A stretch of DNA of 8,119 nucleotides from Lachnospiraceae bacterium UBA1778 (GTDB taxonomy: Bacteria > Bacillota > Clostridia > Lachnospirales > Lachnospiraceae). The stretch is taken from contig DCGM01000045.1 of the NCBI GenBank assembly GCA_002315255.1, forward strand, positions 12,896 through 21,014. Reading direction: 5' to 3'. A model generated the notes under the pieces. That model worked only from the letters and a program-made list of their open reading frames with translations, was not told the DNA's origin and did not search any database. How positions within the stretch are numbered: position 1 is the stretch's first letter; each line of letters begins with the position of its first letter. Shown here piece by piece: positions 1 through 6,224 of this stretch. Position numbers and translations under genes: made by a program.

Positions 1-327
1 CTCCGGCACGCGGCCGCCGTATCCTTCTAAAAGCCGCTTCGCCGCAGCGACGATATTATGGGCTTTCTCATGAAAAAAGCCGACGGAGTGAATCAGGTTT
101 TCGACCTCCTTCACATCCGCCGCCGCCATCTTCTCCAGCGTATCAAAACGGCCGAAGAGGCCCGGCGTCACCATATTGACCCGTGCGTCTGTGCATTGCG
201 CGGAAAGCATCACGGCAAACAGGAACTCATAATCGGTCGTATGATCCAGATAGCATTTGTCATCGGTTCCATACGCGCGGTCAAGCCGCGCAAGTACCGC
301 TGCCACATGCTCCTTATTCGGTTTCAT
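1..327 (-). CDS. nth: Endonuclease III, N-terminal half (partial, runs off the left edge)
   Basis: Base-excision-repair DNA glycosylase/AP lyase that removes oxidised pyrimidines. The frame is open from an ATG at 327 to the window edge and gives 109 residues. Visible family marks are the LSAQCTDARVN block (residues 41-51), matching LLSAQATDVSVN of E. coli Nth; GFFHEKAHNI (83-92), matching the 'GLYNSKAENI' helix; and GGRVPE at the cut, where E. coli has GEVPE immediately before the helix-hairpin-helix. The catalytic Lys and Asp and the iron-sulfur cluster cysteines would lie past the edge and cannot be checked. AAGGAG at 339-334 with 6-base spacing supports this start. The first 14 bases overlap the end of the upstream lipoprotein gene, so the two are probably co-transcribed and coupled. 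Identification is firm; completeness is unknown. Confidence 0.93.
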   Translation of the reverse strand, partial: MKPNKEHVAAVLARLDRAYGTDDKCYLDHTTDYEFLFAVMLSAQCTDARVNMVTPGLFGRFDTLEKMAAADVKEVENLIHSVGFFHEKAHNIVAAAKRLLEGYGGRVPE

Positions 328-994
328 TCTCTTCTCCTTCAGTGTTCGCCACTCTCCAGACGAGGCCGAGCGTTATATAATCCGGCTCTTCCGTATAATC
401 CAGGAAAGCCTCTCCCCACTGAAGCTGCGTCACTGTTCCATCCGGCGTCTCATACTCCCAAAGGTAGGTCGTCGTATCCGTCACGGTGTCGCTCTCTTCA
501 TCCGGCGTAGTTTCTATCTTATCATCCGGCTCACCGAACTTCTCGCACAGCTTCGCATAATACTGTTCAAACAGGTCCGACTGCGAGAGAACATCCGATG
601 TAACCTCATCATTTGAGAAAACGAAGGCAAACATATAGCATCCGTCACTTTCCGTGAAGGAAACCGTCGCATCATCGTTTTTCCGGCCGAGGAGTTTCGA
701 GCGCAGATATTCCGCCGTATATATGGTTGATCCGTTCGTTCCGTAGCCATAAAGCTTCGTGATAGCGGAGTTCGTCGCCGCCTGAACCGCTTCCACATTC
801 GCGTTCCATGCGACTCCCGGATAATGGAAACCTTCTTCCTCCGAGAAAATCGCATCTAAGTCAAGTTCATTGACGATGCTGCGCGCCTTCTCTAATGCTA
901 TCGCTTCCGCTAAGGTCGATTTGCATCCTGTCAGTGCCATCGCACATGCTAAAACCAATGCGCAAACCGCAATCGTCTGTTTCGTTCTCTTCAA
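314..994 (-). CDS. Uncharacterised acidic lipoprotein, probable TTG start
   Basis: I recognise no domain. From a TTG at 994 the product is about 226 residues and begins MKRTKQTIAV, followed by a hydrophobic stretch and a lipobox LTGC with the lipidated cysteine at residue 24. This predicts a type II signal peptide and anchoring to the outer face of the cytoplasmic membrane. The mature part is strongly acidic, with a Thr/Asp/Glu-rich segment (PDEESDTVTDTTT) near residues 160-175 and an acidic C-terminus. The longest frame starts at a GTG at 1009, but that codon overlaps the GGAGG ribosome binding site (1007-1003) and would put acidic residues (MEDEAL) ahead of the basic signal-peptide n-region, so I prefer the TTG. 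The gene lies 18 bases after trpS and overlaps nth by 14 bases, implying one transcript. It could be a solute-binding or envelope-stress lipoprotein, but nothing seen decides this. Confidence 0.8.
   Translation of the reverse strand: MKRTKQTIAVCALVLACAMALTGCKSTLAEAIALEKARSIVNELDLDAIFSEEEGFHYPGVAWNANVEAVQAATNSAITKLYGYGTNGSTIYTAEYLRSKLLGRKNDDATVSFTESDGCYMFAFVFSNDEVTSDVLSQSDLFEQYYAKLCEKFGEPDDKIETTPDEESDTVTDTTTYLWEYETPDGTVTQLQWGEAFLDYTEEPDYITLGLVWRVANTEGEENETE
334..339 (-). promoter_or_regulatory. Ribosome binding site of nth inside the lipoprotein gene
   Basis: AAGGAG on the minus strand lies 6 bases before the ATG at 327 and within the last codons of the lipoprotein gene. It decides the nth start and points to translational coupling across the 14-base overlap. 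Confidence 0.75.
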
Positions 995-1002
995 AGCTTC
1001 AT

Positions 1003-1007
1003 CCTCC
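1003..1007 (-). promoter_or_regulatory. Ribosome binding site supporting a TTG start for the lipoprotein
   Basis: GGAGG on the minus strand sits 8 bases before the TTG at 994, an ideal spacing. The only ATG nearby (1002-1000) is out of frame and hits a stop after three codons, and the in-frame GTG at 1009 overlaps the site itself. TTG is therefore the best-supported start. Confidence 0.65.
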
Positions 1008-1012
1008 ACTTA

Positions 1013-2017
1013 TTACCGGACGATTTCCGGGAAACCAATCTTCTTCTGAACCTTACGAAGCGTCTTCGTAGCCAGGTAGGAAGCGCGCTCCGCGTTCGTC
1101 TTTATAATCGAATCGACATAGTCTTTATTCGCCAATAAATCAGCCTGCTTCTTCTGAATCGGCTCTAACACGTCCGCCACCGACTCGCCGACTGCCAGCT
1201 TGAACTCGCCATAACCACGGCCGTCGAACTCGCGCTCAATCTCTTCCGGCGTTTTCTGGGAAAATGCCGAATAGATGGAGATCAGGTTCTTGATGCCCGG
1301 CTGGTCATCCGAATAACGGACGCAGGCTTCATTGTCGGTCACGGCGCGCTTAAACTTCCGGATGATTACATCGCGCGGGTCGGTCATATAGATCGATGCG
1401 TTTTCGTTTTCGTCTGATTTGCTCATCTTCTTCGACGGATCCTGAAGCGACTGGATTTTAGCGCCGACTTTTCCGACATACGGCTCCGGAATCGTGAAGA
1501 CATCGCCGTAGATATTATTGAACCGCTCAGCAATGTTCCGCGTAAGTTCGAGGTGCTGAAGCTGGTCCACACCGACCGGCACAACATCCGCCTGGTAGAG
1601 GAGGATATCCGCCGCCATTAAAACCGGATATGTGAAGAGGCCTGCATTGATATTATCGGCATGCTTCGCGGACTTATCCTTAAACTGCGTCATCCGGGAA
1701 AGCTCGCCCATATAAGTATAGCAGTTCAGAATCCATGCGAGTTCCGCGTGCTGCGGCACATGCGACTGATAATAGATTATATTTTTCTCCGGGTCCAGAC
1801 CGGTCGCAATGTATAAGGTGAGAAGCTCGCGAGCGCGCTTCCGAAGCGTCGCCGGGTCCTGACGGACGGTGATCGAGTGCTCATCGACTACACAATAAAG
1901 ACAGGTATATTCATCGGAAAGTGAAACCCAATTCTTTAACGCACCGATATAGTTTCCGATGGTCAGGACATTGGTCGCCTGTGCACCGCTAAAAAGCATT
2001 TTCTCTCCGTTTAACAT
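1013..2017 (-). CDS. trpS: Tryptophanyl-tRNA synthetase
   Basis: Cytoplasmic class Ic aminoacyl-tRNA synthetase that charges tRNA-Trp with tryptophan using ATP; works as a homodimer. The 334-residue length equals the usual bacterial size (E. coli 334). The HIGH-like signature is TIGN at residues 19-22 within SGAQATNVLTIGNYIGA, and the KMSKS loop is intact at 197-201. Other family blocks are VDEHSITVRQDP (44-55), GELSRMTQFKDKSA (104-117), NAGLFTYPVLMAADILLYQ (124-142) and DQLQHLELTR (151-160). The ATG at 2017 has AGGAGG 5 bases upstream; a second Met at residue 7 is possible, but its upstream site is weaker. The lipoprotein and nth genes follow closely on the same strand. No T-box leader, which commonly controls trpS in Firmicutes, is visible in the 119 bases upstream. 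Identification is certain. Confidence 0.98.
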   Translation of the reverse strand: MLNGEKMLFSGAQATNVLTIGNYIGALKNWVSLSDEYTCLYCVVDEHSITVRQDPATLRKRARELLTLYIATGLDPEKNIIYYQSHVPQHAELAWILNCYTYMGELSRMTQFKDKSAKHADNINAGLFTYPVLMAADILLYQADVVPVGVDQLQHLELTRNIAERFNNIYGDVFTIPEPYVGKVGAKIQSLQDPSKKMSKSDENENASIYMTDPRDVIIRKFKRAVTDNEACVRYSDDQPGIKNLISIYSAFSQKTPEEIEREFDGRGYGEFKLAVGESVADVLEPIQKKQADLLANKDYVDSIIKTNAERASYLATKTLRKVQKKIGFPEIVR

Positions 2018-2022
2018 AATTT

Positions 2023-2028
2023 CCTCCT
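2023..2028 (-). promoter_or_regulatory. Ribosome binding site of trpS
   Basis: A perfect AGGAGG 5 bases before the ATG at 2017 favours this start over the Met six codons downstream. A short GC-rich hairpin (2049-2033) ends just before it. Confidence 0.75.
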
Positions 2029-2032
2029 AATC

Positions 2033-2049
2033 CCCGGCAAACCGCCAGG
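2033..2049 (-). other. Short GC-rich hairpin just upstream of the trpS ribosome binding site
   Basis: On the minus strand CCTGGC pairs with GCCGGG (six pairs, one of them U-G) around a GGTTT loop. It ends 5 bases before the AGGAGG. No T-run follows, so it is not a terminator; it could influence trpS ribosome access or be chance. Confidence 0.3.
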
Positions 2050-2064
2050 CTCTCTTCTATTATG

Positions 2065-2092
2065 TCTGCGAAAGGCTACGCCTTTTCGCAGA
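2065..2092 (-). repeat. Inverted repeat (12-bp stem, 3-base loop) between the TraX and trpS genes
   Basis: The arms TCTGCGAAAAGGC and GCCTTTCGCAGA pair over 12 base pairs with one bulged A (minus strand), closing a GTA loop. It lies in the only substantial intergenic gap (2018-2136). Neither strand carries a T-run after the stem, so it is not a canonical intrinsic terminator. It may be an RNA processing or 3'-end protecting structure for the upstream operon, a leader element for trpS, or a copy of a dispersed palindromic repeat. A CATAAT hexamer (2064-2059) directly after it resembles a -10 box but has no convincing -35 at 17 bases. Confidence 0.6.
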
Positions 2093-2112
2093 TGCTCTCA
2101 TCATAAAGGCGT
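2078..2112 (-). promoter_or_regulatory. Alternative stem that competes with the intergenic hairpin
   Basis: ACGCCTTT (2112-2105) is perfectly complementary to AAAGGCGT (2085-2078). The latter contains part of the 5' arm and loop of the 2092-2065 hairpin, so the two stems cannot form together. The intervening bases can add a GATG-AGAG-CATC mini-hairpin. The arrangement resembles an attenuator or switch, but no ligand-binding domain, T-box consensus or U-tract is visible, so a regulatory role is only inferred. Confidence 0.3.
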
Positions 2113-2136
2113 CCGCATTTCCCAGATGAATTCCGA

Positions 2137-2880
2137 TCATAACAGCGTCGGCAGCACGAATACTAATGCGAGAATCCCTAAATGCACCGGATAGAACGCA
2201 TAGCCGCACCATTTTACCAGTTCACCCCGATAGCCGCGCTGCTCGTTATAGGCCCACACGAAAACGATACCAAATAACGCAAAATACTCTGTCAGCGAGC
2301 ACAGGAACGTCAATGCCAGCACGCCGGCTCCAAAGAACAGAATCCGCGCGAGCTTCACCGATCCAAACACTTTCGTCAGCGTTTCGTCCGGCAGAATCGA
2401 AAGGCTCATAATCGCGATAGCAATCACTCCGGCCCCGTAATAATCGGTCCGCAGCACAGACTCCGCTATCCACGCTCCAAGCGCAACTGCTGCAACCCAT
2501 GCGGCAAATCCGAGAATCTGTTTCTTTCCGGAAAGGGTAATCGCCCACTTCAGAACGAGCGTCGCGAGAAATCCGATCAGCAGTGTAAAATAGACGTTCT
2601 GATAGTTTAGATAAATCTTTCCCCACAGGGCAAAATCAAACGGTATCTCTGACAGCAGCGCGAACAGGCCCAGCCTCAGCAGATATTTCCACGGATTCCG
2701 CGTATATCTCACGCCCAGCACGAGCTGGAAGCAGAAAAGCGGGAACGCAATCCGTCCGATCGCCCGCATCACTTCGTACAGAAGTCCCGCCGGCAGTATT
2801 CCGACCATATTCAGCGTCGCAGCCGTATGATCGATCAGCATTGTCACGCAAGCGATAATTTTGATGGCCAATGCTGACAT
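2137..2880 (-). CDS. TraX-family integral membrane protein (putative acyltransferase)
   Basis: A 247-residue polytopic membrane protein with about eight hydrophobic segments. Family marks of the TraX group (named after the F-plasmid pilin N-acetylation protein) are KIIACVTMLIDH (residues 7-18), GRIAFPLFCF (42-51), SEIPFD (77-82), NVYFTL (95-100), DYYGAGV (146-152) and YAFYPVHL (227-234). Asp17, His18 and His233 are the polar residues embedded in these motifs and are candidate active-site positions by inference. Chromosomal TraX relatives are common in Firmicutes without conjugation genes, and none are seen here; the real substrate is unknown. The ATG shares its A with the stop of the upstream ABC-F gene (TAATG), with AAGGAG 11 bases before it, so expression is probably coupled. 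It is the last gene before the 119-base gap and likely ends the operon. Confidence 0.88.
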   Translation of the reverse strand: MSALAIKIIACVTMLIDHTAATLNMVGILPAGLLYEVMRAIGRIAFPLFCFQLVLGVRYTRNPWKYLLRLGLFALLSEIPFDFALWGKIYLNYQNVYFTLLIGFLATLVLKWAITLSGKKQILGFAAWVAAVALGAWIAESVLRTDYYGAGVIAIAIMSLSILPDETLTKVFGSVKLARILFFGAGVLALTFLCSLTEYFALFGIVFVWAYNEQRGYRGELVKWCGYAFYPVHLGILALVFVLPTLL

Positions 2881-4535
2881 TACTCTTCGGTCTCCTTCGA
2901 TTTCTCGGATTCCACTTCCTCGGACAACGTATAAACCTGACGCTTCATCGCCATCTCATCTGATGCGAGATATTCGTCATAGGTCGTAATCTTATCAATG
3001 ATGCTTCCGTTCACGAATTCGATGATCCGGTTCGCGGTTGTCTGAACGAGCTGATGGTCGCGGCATGCAAAGAGGATTGCGCCGGGGAATTTAGTCATTC
3101 CCTGGTTCAATGCGGTAATGCTCTCCATGTCGAGATGGTTCGTCGGTTCATCGAAGATCAGCACATTGGCACCGGAGATCATCATCTTTGAAAGGATACA
3201 GCGCACCTTTTCGCCGCCGGACAGAACCCGGACGATCTTCTCGCCGTCCTCGCCTGCGAAAAGCATACGGCCAAGGAAACCGCGGACGTAGGTGATATCC
3301 TTAATCGGGGAATAGCCCTGAAGCCAGTCATAAATACGGATATCCTGGTTAAATTCGTAGGAATTGTCCTTCGGGAAATACGCCCGTGATGTCGTGACGC
3401 CCCATTTATAGGAGCCTTCGTCCGGCTCCATCTCGCCCATCAGAATCTGGAACAGCGTCGTCTTTGCGAGCTCGTCGCCGCCGACGAACGCCACCTTATC
3501 CTCGCGGTTTAAAGTGAACGTAACATGGTCTAACACCTTGACGCCGTTCACGGTCTTTGTAAGGTCCTTCACGAAGAGAAGATCATTGCCGATCTCGCGC
3601 TCCGGGCGGAAATCGATAAACGGATATTTGCGGGAAGACGGCTTGATCTCTTCCAGTTCGATCTTTTCAAGTGCGCGCTTTCTGGAAGTTGCCTGCTTCG
3701 ACTTGGAGGCGTTCGCCGCGAACCGCGAAATGAACTCCTGCAGCTCTTTAATCTTTTCTTCCTTCTTCCGGTTGGCTTCCTTCATCTGACGGACCATCAG
3801 CTGGGAAGACTCATACCAGAAGTCATAGTTTCCAGAATATAACTGTATTTTATTATAGTCGACATCTGCGATAGCAGTGCAGACCTTGTTTAAGAAATAG
3901 CGGTCATGAGAAACGACGATAACCGTGTTCTCGAAATTGATCAGCCACTCCTCGAGCCAGTCAATCGCCGCGAGGTCTAAATGGTTCGTCGGCTCATCCA
4001 TTAAAAGGATGTCCGGATTTCCGAACAATGCGCGGGCGAGGAGCACCTTCACCTTTTCCGGGCCGCTCAGATGGCCGACCTGCTCATAATGGAGCTCGTC
4101 CCCGATTCCCAAGCCGTTCAAAAGAGACGCCGCATCGGACTCGGCTTCCCAGCCGTTCATCTCAGCGAACTCGCTCTCCAGCTCTGCCGCTTTCTCGCCG
4201 TCCTCATCGGTGAAATCGGTCTTTGCGTAAATCTCCTCTTTCTCTTTCATTACTTCAAACAGACGGGGATTTCCCTGCATGACCGCATCTAAAACCACCT
4301 GATCGTCATATTTGTTATGGTCCTGTTCGAGAACGGAAAGACGCTGACCGGGCGTAATGCTTACGCTTCCGTTCGTCGGCTCAAGCTTGCCGGACAGAAT
4401 CCGTAAAAAGGTGGATTTTCCGGCGCCGTTCGCACCGATGATGCCGTAGCAGTTGCCCTCTGTAAACTTGATGTTAACGTCTTCAAAAAGCGCTTTTTTG
4501 CCGATTCGGAGGGTAACTCCATTTGCACTGATCAT
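2880..4535 (-). CDS. ABC-F family ATPase, YbiT type, with a degenerate second ATP site
   Basis: Soluble twin-cassette ABC-F protein, a family of ribosome-associated factors that act near the E-site. Its 551 residues match E. coli YbiT (about 530) along their length, including the linker block FISRFAANASKSKQATSR (268-285). Domain 1: Walker A GANGAGKS (34-41), signature LSGPE (156-160), Walker B ILLMDE (176-181), H-switch SHDR with His210. Domain 2: signature LSGGE (438-442), Walker B VLIFDE (458-463), but Walker A reads GGDELAKTT (352-360), lacking the glycine before the lysine, and the H-switch reads CRDH (491-494) with Arg in place of His. ATP hydrolysis is therefore probably uneven between the sites. 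The C-terminus is a short charged tail. The start at 4535 has AAGGAG 11 bases upstream overlapping the YhaN-like stop. No antibiotic-resistance subtype is evident. Confidence 0.93.
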   Translation of the reverse strand: MISANGVTLRIGKKALFEDVNIKFTEGNCYGIIGANGAGKSTFLRILSGKLEPTNGSVSITPGQRLSVLEQDHNKYDDQVVLDAVMQGNPRLFEVMKEKEEIYAKTDFTDEDGEKAAELESEFAEMNGWEAESDAASLLNGLGIGDELHYEQVGHLSGPEKVKVLLARALFGNPDILLMDEPTNHLDLAAIDWLEEWLINFENTVIVVSHDRYFLNKVCTAIADVDYNKIQLYSGNYDFWYESSQLMVRQMKEANRKKEEKIKELQEFISRFAANASKSKQATSRKRALEKIELEEIKPSSRKYPFIDFRPEREIGNDLLFVKDLTKTVNGVKVLDHVTFTLNREDKVAFVGGDELAKTTLFQILMGEMEPDEGSYKWGVTTSRAYFPKDNSYEFNQDIRIYDWLQGYSPIKDITYVRGFLGRMLFAGEDGEKIVRVLSGGEKVRCILSKMMISGANVLIFDEPTNHLDMESITALNQGMTKFPGAILFACRDHQLVQTTANRIIEFVNGSIIDKITTYDEYLASDEMAMKRQVYTLSEEVESEKSKETEE

Positions 4536-4550
4536 AAAATAACTATCTCC

Positions 4551-6224
4551 TTAATTGTTTACATTGTCCTTCTCACGCGGCTGGCAGGTCAGTAAAAGAA
4601 TCTGTCGGCCGGATGCGCGTACGAGACCCATAGCTGTTCTCATACGGGACATATCCATGTTCGTGAACGCGTCGTCTAAAATCGCGATAACGTTCTTGTT
4701 CGGGTCATATTTGTCAAATAATGCCATACGGATCGCCAGGAAGACGGACTGCAGCGTACTGGTTGAAAGCATTGCCGTCTGAACCGGCTTTCCTTCATAA
4801 TCGACGTACAGCATGTCATCCTGCAGGTGGATGTAAATCGGCGCCTCAACCTTTAAGACTTCCAGGTATTCGTTCGCCTTCTCGCTCAGCATCGCATAAA
4901 GCTCTTCATTCGCATCTTCGGAAAGGACCTGCATCTGCGTGATTGCTTTTTCCAATGCGGAAATGTTCGCGAGGAGCTCCCGCTGGTGGACAGCTTCCGC
5001 ATCCAAAGCGACTTTCTTTTCGCGTAATGCTTCGAGCGATTTCTCCGTCTCTTCCATCAGCTGCTTCGACTTGTCGACCGTGTCCTGGCACTCCGCAATG
5101 CGGCGCTCCTTGTCAGCCTGGTTCGGCACGACAATGCGGTCTTCGTCCGGATGATTCAGATAATACTGATACGCCCGCTCGGCTTCTTCTGCATTGTCAT
5201 GCAGGTCGCAACGCGTCGAAAGCGCTTCTTTCGCTTTCTTCCGTTTGGCCGAATAGACCGCCGTCAGAATGATGCCGGCGATAAAGAACAGGCCGGATGC
5301 GGCAAATGCGATAATCGCCCACAGGAATAAATCGTGCTGTGGCGTGATCTTTTCGCTGCTATAGAAGAAATAGGACGCAACTGCGCCTAAAATGCCGATC
5401 ACCATCAATGCGATGCCGAATCCGTTGCCTCGGTCGATCAGCCGTTCCGCGCGGTTCGTGTACTCCGCCAATGCATTCTTTTTATCGAGCATCGCCGACT
5501 TCAGCTGGTCTTTTCGTTCCTGGTTCGCCCGCTCGACCGCTTCGCCTTCCGTCGCTAATGCTTCGCTTAATTCATTCAGTTCTCGCTCCTGCTCCGGGAA
5601 CACTGCTTCGAGCCCTGAAAGGCTCTCTTCCTGTGCTTTGATGGAATCTGTGACAAACGCCACATTCTCATCGACCGTTGGATTGATCTGCTTCTCAAAA
5701 TCGCGTTTCTTCTGTGTTAAAACTTTTCCGGCGGCCTTCGCCTGCTCACGGATGTTCCGGTTCTTTTCCGCCTGTTCCGTCTTTTCGTCCGTCTTCTCCC
5801 AAAGCTCTTCATCCTTTAAGAAGGCCATCTGGGAAGTAAACGACGTCTCTAAGAACATCTGCTTCGTCATACCGGAGAGCGCTTCAGAAAGCCAACGCTC
5901 CGGGTCCGGGATCCGGATGATGTCGCCATCGATCTTCTCGACACGCAGCGAATCGTCATCTGCCAGGAAATCACGTCTGATCCGATAGTTTGCGCCGTTC
6001 TGCAACACCTTCAGGCTGCCGGCGAAAATGCCGTCTTCCTTCCGCGGGAAGAACCGGCCGAATTCCTCTTTCGTGAGGCCGAAGAACATCGCCTTGATGA
6101 AGCCCGCAATCGTCGATTTTCCGGATTCGTTATCGCCGGTGATTACATTCATTCCCGGGCGGAGCGGAATCCTTTTATCTTTCAGTTTTCCGAAATGCTC
6201 AACGTTGATTTCCAGAATGATCAT
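4551..6224 (-). CDS. YhaN-like SbcC/Rad50-type ATPase with two membrane segments
   Basis: Split-cassette ATPase of the SMC/Rad50/SbcC group, 557 residues. The N-terminal lobe carries Walker A GDNESGKST (30-38) after the family-typical opening (MIILEINVEHFGKLKD). Charged, heptad-like coiled coil spans about 145-265 and 330-440. Two strongly hydrophobic segments (269-289 and 298-324) lie at the middle of the molecule where SbcC has its zinc hook, as in B. subtilis YhaN, and predict a membrane-anchored hairpin. The C-terminal lobe has Walker B VIAILDD (512-518), a D-loop (TNMD) and the TCQPRE end block. The signature motif is LSTST (486-490), lacking the usual glycine of LSxGT. It is much shorter than B. 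subtilis YhaN (over 900 residues), so the arms are short. The ATGA overlap with the YhaO-like gene and a GGAGG 7 bases upstream indicate a coupled two-subunit complex. Confidence 0.9.
   Translation of the reverse strand: MIILEINVEHFGKLKDKRIPLRPGMNVITGDNESGKSTIAGFIKAMFFGLTKEEFGRFFPRKEDGIFAGSLKVLQNGANYRIRRDFLADDDSLRVEKIDGDIIRIPDPERWLSEALSGMTKQMFLETSFTSQMAFLKDEELWEKTDEKTEQAEKNRNIREQAKAAGKVLTQKKRDFEKQINPTVDENVAFVTDSIKAQEESLSGLEAVFPEQERELNELSEALATEGEAVERANQERKDQLKSAMLDKKNALAEYTNRAERLIDRGNGFGIALMVIGILGAVASYFFYSSEKITPQHDLFLWAIIAFAASGLFFIAGIILTAVYSAKRKKAKEALSTRCDLHDNAEEAERAYQYYLNHPDEDRIVVPNQADKERRIAECQDTVDKSKQLMEETEKSLEALREKKVALDAEAVHQRELLANISALEKAITQMQVLSEDANEELYAMLSEKANEYLEVLKVEAPIYIHLQDDMLYVDYEGKPVQTAMLSTSTLQSVFLAIRMALFDKYDPNKNVIAILDDAFTNMDMSRMRTAMGLVRASGRQILLLTCQPREKDNVNN

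Noticed and set aside
58..510. Plus-strand open frame (150 codons) across nth and the lipoprotein gene
   Set aside because: Low-complexity Arg/His/Ser-rich translation spanning two well-supported minus-strand genes; not a plausible protein.
2059..2064. Sigma-A -10 box (CATAAT) for a trpS promoter
   Set aside because: The hexamer 17 bases upstream does not resemble TTGACA and falls within the hairpin; too weak to call as a promoter.
2065..2092. Intrinsic terminator between the TraX gene and trpS
   Set aside because: The stem is good, but neither strand has a T-run after it, so a canonical Rho-independent terminator is not supported.
2018..2136. T-box riboswitch upstream of trpS
   Set aside because: Expected in many Firmicutes, but the gap is only 119 bases, and neither the T-box consensus nor a terminator with U-tract is present.
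2137..2880. Conjugative or integrative element signalled by a TraX-like gene
   Set aside because: No relaxase, type IV secretion, integrase or attachment repeats are present, and the neighbours are housekeeping genes.
5392..5988. Long plus-strand open frame (198 codons) antisense to the YhaN-like gene
   Set aside because: Serine- and phenylalanine-rich translation with no domain, and no ribosome binding site found. It is a codon-bias shadow of the convincing minus-strand ATPase.
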